A stretch of 47,404 nt of DNA. It comes from Amycolatopsis nivea (lineage in GTDB: Bacteria > Actinomycetota > Actinomycetes > Mycobacteriales > Pseudonocardiaceae). The stretch covers positions 80,365 through 127,768 of the forward strand of contig NZ_SDLT01000029.1 of assembly GCF_004522235.1 (NCBI RefSeq), read 5' to 3'. Positions 1 to 7,430 of this stretch are shown here, one piece after another. Numbering within the stretch: the stretch's first letter is position 1; the number at the start of each line of letters is the position of its first letter. The notes under the pieces are model-generated. The model worked only from the letters and a program-made list of their open reading frames with translations. It did no database searches and was not told where the DNA came from. The position numbers and the translations under genes were made by a program.

Positions 1-176
1 ACCATCAGCTAGCCAAACCGCAAACCGTTGCGGCGACCGTTCAGTCGCCAGCCAGCCATCGGCGGGCATGGCTCAAGTGCGGGCTGGCGGTGGAGCCCGC
101 CGGAAAGCTCGAGCATCGGCCCCAGCGGAGCACCCGAAAGCTCAACAGCGCCCCACCGCAGACCCGGCCGGAAGGA
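1..176. other. Intergenic edge region with alternative hairpins
   Basis: No gene is supported here. The stretch lies downstream of glpK (leftward) and holds two mutually exclusive inverted repeats: CGCCAGCC (46-53) with GGCTGGCG (82-89), and CGGCGGGC (60-67) with GCCCGCCG (95-102). Either could act as the glpK terminator, but neither is followed by a T-run. Confidence 0.3.
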
Positions 177-1685
177 TCAGTCCTCCACCCAGTCGAAGGT
201 CTTCGTCACCGCCTTCTTCCAGTTCCGGTATTCCTTCTCCCGCCGCGACTCGTCCATCGACGGGTCCCACTGCTTGTCCTTGGCCCAGTTGGTCCGGATG
301 TCGTCCTCCGACTCCCAGAACCCGACCGCCAGCCCCGCCGCGTAAGCCGCTCCCAGCGCGGTCGTTTCGTTCACCACCGGGCGGATCACCGGCACGCCGA
401 GGATGTCCGCCTGGAACTGCATCAGCAGTTCGTTCACGACCATCCCGCCGTCGACCTTGAGCGACTTCAGCGGAACACCCGAGTCGGCGTTCATCGCGTC
501 GATCACCTCTCGCGACTGGAACGCCGTCGCCTCCAGGACCGCGCGCGAGATGTGGCCCTTGTTCACGAACCGGGTCAGGCCGACGATCGCGCCGCGGGCG
601 TCGGAGCGCCAGTACGGGGCGAACAGGCCCGAGAACGCGGGCACGAAGTACGCGCCGCCGTTGTCGTCGACCGTTCGGGCGAATTCCTCGATCTGGGCCG
701 CCGACGAGATCAACCCCAGGTTGTCCCGCAGCCACTGCACGAGCGAACCGGTGACCGCGACCGAACCCTCCAGTGCGTACACCGTGTCGTTCGAGCCGAT
801 CTTGTAGCAGACCGTCGTGAGCAGGCCGTTTTCCGACAGGACCTTCTCCGTGCCGGTGTTCAGCAGCACGAAGTTGCCGGTGCCGTAGGTGTTCTTGGCC
901 TCGCCCGGCGAAAGGCACGCCTGGCCGAACGTCGCCGCCTGCTGGTCGCCGAGGATGCCCGCGATCGGCACTTCCGCGAGGGCCCCGCGCGGGCGGACCT
1001 TGCCGTACACCTCCGACGACGACCGGATCTCCGGCAGCATCGACAGCGGGATCCCCATCTCCGCCGCAATGTCCTCGTCCCACTGCAGGGTGTCGAGGTC
1101 CATCAGCAGCGTGCGCGACGCGTTCGTCGGGTCCGTCACGTGCACGCCGCCGTCGGTGCCGCCGGTCATGTTCCACAGCACCCAGGTGTCCATGTTGCCG
1201 AACACCAGATCGCCCGCCTCGGCCCTGGCCCGCGCGCCCTCGACGTTGTCGAGGATCCACTTGATCTTCGGGCCGGAGAAGTACGTCGCGAGCGGGAGCC
1301 CGGTCTTCTCGCGGTAGCGCTCCTGGCCGCCGCCGAGCGCGCCCAGTTCGCCGGCGATCTTGTCGGTGCGCGTGTCCTGCCAGACAATCGCGTTGTACAC
1401 CGGCTTCCCGGTCTTGCGGTCCCACACGAGCGCCGTCTCGCGCTGGTTGGTGATGCCCACCGCGGCGATGTCGGTCGGCCGCAGGTCGGCCTTGGCGAGC
1501 GCGCCCGCCGCGACCGCCCGGGTGTTTTCCCAGATCTCCTCGGCGTTGTGCTCGACCCAGCCCGCCTTCGGGAAGATCTGCTCGTGCTCGCGCTGGTCGA
1601 CCGCGACGACACGGCCGGAGTGGTCGAAGATCATGCAACGCGTCGACGTGGTGCCCTGGTCGATCGCGGCGACATACGAAGTCAT
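177..1685 (-). CDS. glpK: Glycerol kinase
   Basis: Phosphorylates glycerol to sn-glycerol-3-phosphate with ATP in the cytoplasm, the first committed step of glycerol use. The 502-residue product has the usual family length. The FGGY-kinase N-terminal phosphate-binding motif DQGTTSTRCMIFD is at about residues 9-21, and the central segment GDQQAATFGQ and the C-terminal KVDGGMVVN region are intact. The ATG at 1685 follows the glpF stop (1708) by 22 bases and is preceded by a GGAGGGAAT-like ribosome site, so the two genes form one leftward operon. The divergent glpD completes the pathway. The family call is secure; the strand is opposite to several long but spurious reading frames. Confidence 0.97.
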   Translation of the reverse strand: MTSYVAAIDQGTTSTRCMIFDHSGRVVAVDQREHEQIFPKAGWVEHNAEEIWENTRAVAAGALAKADLRPTDIAAVGITNQRETALVWDRKTGKPVYNAIVWQDTRTDKIAGELGALGGGQERYREKTGLPLATYFSGPKIKWILDNVEGARARAEAGDLVFGNMDTWVLWNMTGGTDGGVHVTDPTNASRTLLMDLDTLQWDEDIAAEMGIPLSMLPEIRSSSEVYGKVRPRGALAEVPIAGILGDQQAATFGQACLSPGEAKNTYGTGNFVLLNTGTEKVLSENGLLTTVCYKIGSNDTVYALEGSVAVTGSLVQWLRDNLGLISSAAQIEEFARTVDDNGGAYFVPAFSGLFAPYWRSDARGAIVGLTRFVNKGHISRAVLEATAFQSREVIDAMNADSGVPLKSLKVDGGMVVNELLMQFQADILGVPVIRPVVNETTALGAAYAAGLAVGFWESEDDIRTNWAKDKQWDPSMDESRREKEYRNWKKAVTKTFDWVED

Positions 1686-1707
1686 GGATTCCCTCCGGAA
1701 AGCTGGA

Positions 1708-2457
1708 TCAGGTCAGGTTGTGCACGGCCAGGTACACCAGCGCCGCCAGCGCGGCGCCGAGGAGCGGACCGAGGACCGGCACCCACGAGTAGTTCCAGTC
1801 CGGGTCGCGCTTGCCCTTGATCGGCAGCAGGAACGCGTACGCGATCCGCGGGCCGAGGTCGCGGGCCGGGTTGATGGCGTAGCCGGTCGGCCCGCCGAGA
1901 GAAATACCGATCACCAGCACGACGAACGACACCCCGGCGTAGCCGAGCGCGGTGTTGCCGAAGGTCGGCGTCCCGTCCGAGGCGGTCTTGAACGCCGGCG
2001 TCAGCAGGATCCAGCCGACCAGCACGAAGGTGCCGATGACCTCGGTCACCAGGTTCCACGCCTTGTTCCGGATCTGCGGGGCGGTGGAGAAAATGCCGAG
2101 CGTCTCCTCCGGATTCGGATGGTCGTCGAACTGCAGTTTGTAGGTCAGCCAGCACAGCACGGCGCCGAGAATCGCGCCGAGCATTTCGCCGATCAGGTAG
2201 AACGGCACGTCCGCCCACGAAACCTTGCCCGAAATGGCCAGCCCGAGGGTGACCGCCGGGTTCAGGTGCGCGCCGGTCGGCGCGGCGAGGCTGGCACCGG
2301 CGAACACGCCGAAGGCCCACCCGAAGGTGATGAACAGGGTTCCGGCTTGAAAGCCGTTGTTCTTTCGCAGCACGACGTTGGCCACAACGCCGTTGCCCAG
2401 CAACAGGAGCACTGCCGTGCCCAACAGTTCCCAGACGATGATCGCACCCGGACTCAC
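1708..2457 (-). CDS. glpF: Glycerol uptake facilitator (MIP/aquaporin family)
   Basis: Channel for passive entry of glycerol across the cytoplasmic membrane. The 249-residue product carries both aquaporin signature loops: HLNPAVTLG in the first half and NPARDLGPR in the second. The Asp after the second NPAR is the residue expected in glyceroporins rather than water-only channels. Six hydrophobic segments can be drawn. An upstream extension to 2625 is possible in frame, but the GTG at 2457 (VSPGAIIVWELLG) places the first membrane helix at the N-terminus and has GGAGG and CGGAG just upstream. It is first gene of the glpF-glpK operon. Confidence 0.93.
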   Translation of the reverse strand: MSPGAIIVWELLGTAVLLLLGNGVVANVVLRKNNGFQAGTLFITFGWAFGVFAGASLAAPTGAHLNPAVTLGLAISGKVSWADVPFYLIGEMLGAILGAVLCWLTYKLQFDDHPNPEETLGIFSTAPQIRNKAWNLVTEVIGTFVLVGWILLTPAFKTASDGTPTFGNTALGYAGVSFVVLVIGISLGGPTGYAINPARDLGPRIAYAFLLPIKGKRDPDWNYSWVPVLGPLLGAALAALVYLAVHNLT

Positions 2458-2691
2458 GCTCTCCGCACCTCCACACTGGACAGTCTGTGCAGGGCCGATC
2501 ACGTCCGGCCACAGCCTCGTCGCCGACCCCAGTCCGCGGCACGTTACCGTCGCGTACGCGTGCAATCCATAAGCCGGGCGAACCAATGTGACCATGATCG
2601 TCATGGGTTCCGCCACACGTGTCACCTCGGGGTCAGCAGACGATCACGCAAGCGTGCGATGCTGGGGAAGGTGGAGCACGAGGAGGAACGA
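2458..2691. promoter_or_regulatory. Divergent glpF-glpK / glpD promoter region
   Basis: This 234-base gap drives transcription both ways. It holds the dyad CCATGA-TCG-TCATGG (2592-2606) and a second short dyad CACGC-AA-GCGTG (2645-2656) close to glpD. Either could be the operator of a glycerol regulator (GylR/GlpR type), but no such regulator gene is in the window. CTCCACACTGGAC (2469-2481) is one mismatch from the GTCCAnnnTGGAC motif found elsewhere in the window. Confidence 0.45.
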
Positions 2692-4428
2692 GTGGTGACG
2701 AATCCGCGCAACGGCAGCGACCCGGCCCAGCTGGGTCCGGCGGGCCGGGAGGAATCCTGGCGGCGTTTCGGCGACGAGACCTTCGACCTGGTCGTGATCG
2801 GCGGCGGCGTCGTCGGCGCGGGCACCGCGCTCGACGCGGCGACCCGCGGCCTGCGGGTGGCTCTCGTCGAGGCCCGCGACCTGGCGTCCGGCACGTCCAG
2901 CCGGTCGAGCAAGCTCTTCCACGGCGGCCTGCGTTATCTCGAACAGCTCGAGTTCGGCCTGGTGCGCGAGGCGCTGCACGAGCGCGAGCTGATGCTGACG
3001 AAGATCGCGCCGCACCTGGTCAAGCCGGTGAGCTTCCTGTACCCGCTGACGCACCGGATCTGGGAGCGTCCGTACACCGCCGCCGGGCTGCTGATGTACG
3101 ACACGATGGGCGGCGCCCGGTCGGTGCCGGGCCAGAAACATCTCACCCGCGCGGGTGCCCTCCGAATGGTCCCCGCGCTCAAGCGGTCGGCGCTGATCGG
3201 CGGCATCCGGTACTACGACGCGCAGTCGGACGACGCCCGGCACACGATGACCGTCGCGCGCACCGCCGCGCATTACGGCGCGGTGGTCCGGACCTCCACC
3301 CAGGTCGTCGGCTTCCTGCGCGAGGCGGACCGGATTTCCGGCGTGCGCGTGCGCGACGTCGAGGACGGCCGCGAGACCGAGATCCAGGCCGGCGCGGTGG
3401 TCAACTGCACCGGCGTGTGGACCGACGAACTGCAGCGGCTGTCCGGCGGCCGCGGCCGGTTCCGCGTGCGCGCCAGCAAGGGCGTGCACATCGTGGTTCC
3501 GCGCGACCGGATCGTGTCGGAGTCGGGCATGATCCTGCGCACCGAGAAGTCGGTGCTGTTCGTCATCCCGTGGCGCAACCACTGGATCGTCGGCACCACC
3601 GACACCGACTGGAACCTCGACCTGGCGCATCCGGCGGCCACCAAGCACGACATCGACTACCTGCTCGAACACGTGAACTCGGTGCTCGCGACGCCGCTGA
3701 CGCACGACGACATCGAAGGCGTGTACGCGGGCCTGCGTCCGCTGCTGGCCGGCGAGAGCGAAGAGACGTCGAAGCTGTCGCGCGAACACGCGGTCGCGCG
3801 GGTCGCGCCGGGCCTGGTGGCGATCGCGGGCGGCAAGTACACGACTTACCGGGTGATGGCGGCCGACGCCGTCGACGCCGCGGTGGTCGACCTGCCGGGC
3901 CGCCCGCCGTCGTCCATCACCGACAAGGTCCCGCTGCTCGGCGCGGACGGCTACCACGCGCTGGTCAACCAGGCCGACCACCTGGCCGCGGAGCACGGGC
4001 TGCACCCGTACCGCGTGCGGCACCTGCTCGACCGCTACGGCTCGCTGGTGCACGAGGTGCTGGCGCTCGCGGCGGACCGGCCGGAGCTGCTCAAGCCGAT
4101 CGAGTCGGCGCCGGATTACCTCGGCGTGGAGGTCGTGTACGCGGCCAGCCACGAGGGTGCGCTGCACCTGGAGGACGTCCTCGCCCGGCGCACGCGGATC
4201 TCCATCGAGTACGCCCACCGCGGCGTCGACTGCGCCGAGCAGGTCGCGCAGCTGGTGGCGGGCGTGCTGGGCTGGTCGGAAGAGGAGACCAAGCGCGAGG
4301 TCGAGGTCTACCGGGCGCGGGTCGAGGCGGAGCGGGATTCGCAGCTGCAGCCGACGGACGAGTCGGCGGACGCGTTGCGGGCGGCCGCGCCGGAGGCTCG
4401 CGCGGGGCTGATCGAGCCGGTCAGCTGA
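2692..4428 (+). CDS. glpD: Aerobic glycerol-3-phosphate dehydrogenase
   Basis: FAD-dependent, membrane-associated enzyme that oxidises glycerol-3-phosphate to dihydroxyacetone phosphate and feeds electrons to quinone. The 578-residue product has the FAD-binding GGGVVGAG at about residues 37-44, the FHGGLRYLE segment typical of GlpD, GGKYTTYR in the C-terminal part of the DAO domain and the helical C-terminal cap domain (DAO_C). Start choice: AGGAGG at 2681-2686 favours the tandem GTG GTG at 2692/2695 over the in-frame ATG at 2659. It is divergent from glpF-glpK and convergent with the next acetyltransferase gene. Confidence 0.96.
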   Translation: MVTNPRNGSDPAQLGPAGREESWRRFGDETFDLVVIGGGVVGAGTALDAATRGLRVALVEARDLASGTSSRSSKLFHGGLRYLEQLEFGLVREALHERELMLTKIAPHLVKPVSFLYPLTHRIWERPYTAAGLLMYDTMGGARSVPGQKHLTRAGALRMVPALKRSALIGGIRYYDAQSDDARHTMTVARTAAHYGAVVRTSTQVVGFLREADRISGVRVRDVEDGRETEIQAGAVVNCTGVWTDELQRLSGGRGRFRVRASKGVHIVVPRDRIVSESGMILRTEKSVLFVIPWRNHWIVGTTDTDWNLDLAHPAATKHDIDYLLEHVNSVLATPLTHDDIEGVYAGLRPLLAGESEETSKLSREHAVARVAPGLVAIAGGKYTTYRVMAADAVDAAVVDLPGRPPSSITDKVPLLGADGYHALVNQADHLAAEHGLHPYRVRHLLDRYGSLVHEVLALAADRPELLKPIESAPDYLGVEVVYAASHEGALHLEDVLARRTRISIEYAHRGVDCAEQVAQLVAGVLGWSEEETKREVEVYRARVEAERDSQLQPTDESADALRAAAPEARAGLIEPVS

Positions 4429-4433
4429 GCTTT

Positions 4434-4469
4434 CCTCGTGAGTGCCGGGCAGAACCGGCACTCACGAGG
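4434..4469. terminator. Bidirectional terminator hairpin, glpD / GNAT
   Basis: Perfect 15-bp inverted repeat CCTCGTGAGTGCCGG / CCGGCACTCACGAGG with a 6-base loop, six bases after the glpD stop. Its right arm overlaps the last codons of the leftward acetyltransferase gene. Position between convergent genes and stem strength support a shared terminator; there is no long T-run. Confidence 0.8.
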
Positions 4470-4995
4470 GCTTGAGCACCCAGCGGATGAGCGTTTCGCC
4501 GCTGGGCGAGGGCCGGTCTTCGGGCCCGACCCGGCTGAACCCGGCCCGCCGCGCGACGATCTCGGACGCGGTGTTGCTTTCGTCGTGCCGATAAGCGATC
4601 TCGTGCAGGCCCAGCCGGGCGAACCCGAATTGGATCGCGGCCGAAAGCCCTACGGCCGCAATGCCTTTGCCTCGTTCGGCCGGATGCGTCCACACCGACG
4701 CCTCGGCGGTGCCGAAGTTGAGGTCCAGATCGCGCAGTCCGACCTCGCCGAGCAGGCGGCCGGTCTCCGGCTCGGCGACGGCCCACGAGCAGCGCTCGTC
4801 GCACGCCCACTGAGCGGCGCGCAGCGTCACGTACTCGGTGGCCTCGTCGGGGGTGCGCAACCGGTAGTTCAGCACGTACCGCCGATGCTGCGGGTCCGCG
4901 AACGCCTCCATCAGCGCGGGCCGGTCGTCGAGATGCCGGTCCGCGCGCAGCTGGCGCAGGTAGTACGCGCCCGCGTTGATTTCCACGGGTTCCAC
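4462..4995 (-). CDS. GNAT acetyltransferase, RimJ/RimL type
   Basis: Transfers an acetyl group from acetyl-CoA to an unknown amine, by family possibly a protein N-terminus or small molecule. The 177-residue product matches the GNAT fold: the strand-4/motif A region HPAERGKGIAAVGL (acetyl-CoA pyrophosphate binding, about residues 110-124) and the late NTASEIVARRAGF motif typical of RimJ/RimL proteins. The GTG at 4995 has TAGGCT ending six bases upstream, so the mRNA is probably leaderless. Its 3' end overlaps the terminator it shares with glpD. The substrate cannot be inferred. Confidence 0.85.
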   Translation of the reverse strand: MEPVEINAGAYYLRQLRADRHLDDRPALMEAFADPQHRRYVLNYRLRTPDEATEYVTLRAAQWACDERCSWAVAEPETGRLLGEVGLRDLDLNFGTAEASVWTHPAERGKGIAAVGLSAAIQFGFARLGLHEIAYRHDESNTASEIVARRAGFSRVGPEDRPSPSGETLIRWVLKPS

Positions 4996-5167
4996 GACAC
5001 GAGCCTAGCCGTCCGGAGGCGGGAAATGGCTGCGTGCCGCGTCACGGCCAGGTCACCCGAAGGGGCGGGCAGCCGCGGTCAGCGAGGCGGGGACACGACA
5101 TCGCGCGCTGGCTGGAAGCGTTGCCGCACAACGGACATGGCAGGTGTCGCGGCAGCGCCGAGGGCGG

Positions 5168-6445
5168 TCAGCTGGCTTGAGCGGGCGACGGGATCGCCGG
5201 GAACTCCGCGTGCACGGCGGTCCCTTCCCCACGCGCGGATTCGATGGTCAGCGAACCCGCCACCCGTTGCACCCGCTGGCGCATGGCTTCCAGGCCGAAG
5301 CCGGTGCCGTCGCCGCGGTCACCGGAGGCGAAACCTCTTCCGTCGTCCCGGACGTCGAGCATGACCAGGTCGCTCGTGTAGGTGAGCGTGATGCCGATGC
5401 GGGTGGCATGTGCGTGTTTTTCCGCGTTGGCCAACGCTTCCTGCGCCACCCGGTACAGCGCGACCTCCAGCTCCGGCAGCAACGGCTGGGCATCGCCTGC
5501 TACGTCGGCGGTCACCTGGGTGCCGGAAGTGCCGGACACTCGATTTGCCAAGCCTGCCAACGCTTCCGGCAGATGCGAGTCCGCTAATGGTTCCGGTCGC
5601 AACGCTTGAACCGCTCGGCGTGCCTCGGTGAGACTGTCCTTCGCCAGCGTGTGCACGTGGTCGAGATGCCGCTGCCGATCCGCGGCTTCGGTGGCCCGGT
5701 CGGCGGCCTGCAGCTGGGTGACGATGCCGGTCAATCCCTGGGCGACAGTGTCGTGGATTTCGCGAGCCATGCGCTGTCGCTCGTCGAGCACCCCGGCCTC
5801 GCGGGCTTGGGTGAGCAGTTGTGCGTGCAGCGCCGCGTTTTCTGTCAGGGCTGTTTCCAGCTGCGCGTTCGACTGGGCGAGTTTTTCGTTGGTGCGACGA
5901 CGTTGTTCGTTCTCCGCGCCGACGAACCACGCCACGTACAGAATCGGACCGACGATCGACACCGCGGTGATCCATGGCGGCGAAGGTTCCCAAATTCCCT
6001 TGGCCAGCAACGGAACCACCGCCGTTGCGGCCGCGGCGAAGATGCTCCAGCGGGTCGGGAACAACACGAACGCGATCGGGTAACCGATTGAAGCGAAGGC
6101 AGTGAACGGATCCACTCGCGAGGTGAGCACGGTCGCGCCAGCCAGCAGCACGACGAAAAACCCGATGGCCAGCCACGGTTTCCGCGTGCGTCGCGGGAAA
6201 ACCGGGATCAGCACCAGCAACCACAGTCCGCTCGCCGCGGCGAGCAGCAGCGTGGTGCGCCATTGCGCGGGATCACCGTGTGGCTGACCGGCGGCGATGA
6301 TCGTGCACACCGCGAGCGCCAGAATCCCGATCCCGGCGAACAGCGGGCCTGCCCATCGCTCGGCCTTCGGATCGACCGAGCCCGGCCGCAGCCCGATCAT
6401 CGGACTCGGCCGCGTGCGTTCCGGCGGGCTCAGCGCCGCCGCCAT
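5168..6445 (-). CDS. Sensor histidine kinase, NarL/LiaS-type (HisKA_3)
   Basis: Membrane sensor kinase of about 425 residues. Five to six hydrophobic segments fill residues 30-180, then a short coiled coil, the HisKA_3 dimerisation box REIHDTVAQGLTG with phospho-acceptor His231, and an HATPase_c domain (N-box EALANAEKHAHA, G1 DVRDDGRGF, G2 GTGFGLEAMRQR). The ATG at 6445 overlaps the preceding DUF1707 gene by 16 bases, which implies translational coupling; the internal ATG at 6400 is an alternative. No LuxR-type response regulator follows, although such kinases usually have one next to them. Codon third positions are less G+C-rich than in neighbouring genes. Confidence 0.9.
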   Translation of the reverse strand: MAAALSPPERTRPSPMIGLRPGSVDPKAERWAGPLFAGIGILALAVCTIIAAGQPHGDPAQWRTTLLLAAASGLWLLVLIPVFPRRTRKPWLAIGFFVVLLAGATVLTSRVDPFTAFASIGYPIAFVLFPTRWSIFAAAATAVVPLLAKGIWEPSPPWITAVSIVGPILYVAWFVGAENEQRRRTNEKLAQSNAQLETALTENAALHAQLLTQAREAGVLDERQRMAREIHDTVAQGLTGIVTQLQAADRATEAADRQRHLDHVHTLAKDSLTEARRAVQALRPEPLADSHLPEALAGLANRVSGTSGTQVTADVAGDAQPLLPELEVALYRVAQEALANAEKHAHATRIGITLTYTSDLVMLDVRDDGRGFASGDRGDGTGFGLEAMRQRVQRVAGSLTIESARGEGTAVHAEFPAIPSPAQAS

Positions 6446-6810
6446 CCGCTGAACAGGATCAGCAGCAACGGCAGCGCGAAGACGATCAGCAACCGTCCAC
6501 GAGTCACGATGAGCACGACGACCGCCAAGGCGATGGAAAGCGGCACCGAATACCGCCACACGAACGCGCCCAGCTTGCCGTTGCCCGCGGGCACGACCGG
6601 TTCCGCCCGGGCCGTGGCCAGCAGCGCGCTCGGCCGCGGCGAAGGCAGGTCGTCGAACAACGGCACCAGTTCGCTGACCAGCTTGGCTGACGTGACCTTC
6701 GCCGAGCGGCTGCCGTACTCGTCGATGTCGAGGCGTCCGGTGCGGACGTGCTCGGAGAGGACATCGAGCGCGTCCTGGCGTTCGGCGTCGCTCAGCCGCA
6801 GGTCAGCCAT
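6430..6810 (-). CDS. DUF1707 membrane protein (126 aa)
   Basis: The first 55 residues form a DUF1707 domain: the characteristic LRLSDAERQDALDVLSEH start, then GRLDIDEYGSRSAKVTSAK. Two adjacent hydrophobic segments follow (about residues 84-120), ending in a basic WRRR tail. Function is unknown; DUF1707 is an actinobacterial domain often fused to membrane or cell-surface segments. The gene starts eight bases after a second DUF1707 gene, with GAGG at the upstream stop codon as ribosome site, and overlaps the sensor kinase. All three are therefore one operon and may form a membrane sensory complex (inference). Confidence 0.85.
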   Translation of the reverse strand: MADLRLSDAERQDALDVLSEHVRTGRLDIDEYGSRSAKVTSAKLVSELVPLFDDLPSPRPSALLATARAEPVVPAGNGKLGAFVWRYSVPLSIALAVVVLIVTRGRLLIVFALPLLLILFSGWRRR

Positions 6811-6818
6811 GGTCCGCC

Positions 6819-7376
6819 TCAGCGGTCCAGCCGGCGCTGCCGCCGGTGCTCGTCGCGCATCGCGCGGAACTCCTCGCGGCGTTCCCGGTGCCGGTCGTGG
6901 TGGTGATGGTCATGGTGCTCGAAACCCTTGCCCCAGAGCGCGCGGCCGACCGCGGTGAGCGCGATCGGCGCGAAGATCACCGGCCATCCCGCGGTGCCGG
7001 TGGCGATCAGGGCGATCGCCGCGATCCACACCAGCGGAACCAAGGCGGCGACGGCACGTTGCCCTGCCGACCACTCCGGCTGCCGCGCGGCCACCTCGCC
7101 GGACGCCGCGGGTTGCGGCACAGGCAGCGGGGGCGGCACCGCGGCCGGTTCCGGCGCGGCGGTCGCGCCCGCGCCGAACACCGGATGCGGCACCGGAAGA
7201 TCGGTGAACAGCTCGCCCAGTTCGCCCCGGGTTTTAGCCGCGGTGATCCGGGCGGATCGTTCGCCGAACTCGTCGATGTCGATCCGTCCCGCACTCATGT
7301 GCTCACCGAGCGCATGCAGCGCGGACTCTCGCTCCTGGTCGCTGATCCGCAGCTGCGGAGACGGAACCTCAGTCAC
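6819..7376 (-). CDS. DUF1707 membrane protein with His-rich tail (185 aa)
   Basis: The N-terminal DUF1707 domain (LRISDQERESALHALGEHM, GRIDIDEFGERSARITAAK) is followed by a Pro/Ala-rich linker, two hydrophobic helices (about residues 108-145) and a cytoplasmic-type tail with the cluster HHDHHHHDRH and many Arg residues. The His cluster could bind a metal, which is inference only. It is the first gene of the DUF1707-DUF1707-kinase operon. The GTG at 7376 lies seven bases after TACCAT, so it is probably leaderless. It is a paralogue of the next gene only over the first 55 residues. Confidence 0.83.
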   Translation of the reverse strand: MTEVPSPQLRISDQERESALHALGEHMSAGRIDIDEFGERSARITAAKTRGELGELFTDLPVPHPVFGAGATAAPEPAAVPPPLPVPQPAASGEVAARQPEWSAGQRAVAALVPLVWIAAIALIATGTAGWPVIFAPIALTAVGRALWGKGFEHHDHHHHDRHRERREEFRAMRDEHRRQRRLDR

Positions 7377-7390
7377 GTAGTCGATGGTAG

Positions 7391-7408
7391 GCCGCGCGAG
7401 CGCGCGGC
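7391..7408. terminator. Short GC hairpin between accA3-like gene and DUF1707 operon
   Basis: GCCGCGC-GAGC-GCGCGGC is a perfect 7-bp stem with a 4-base loop. It is 22 bases beyond the end of the leftward carboxylase gene and directly upstream of the -10 element of the DUF1707 operon, so it may end one transcript or regulate the other. Confidence 0.4.
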
Positions 7409-7430
7409 ACCCACGACATTCAGCACAACT

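Noticed and set aside
90..1820. 576-codon plus-strand frame opposite glpK
   Set aside because: Composition is Arg/His/Val-rich with no motif, as expected for the antisense of a high-GC gene; glpK on the other strand has clear catalytic motifs.
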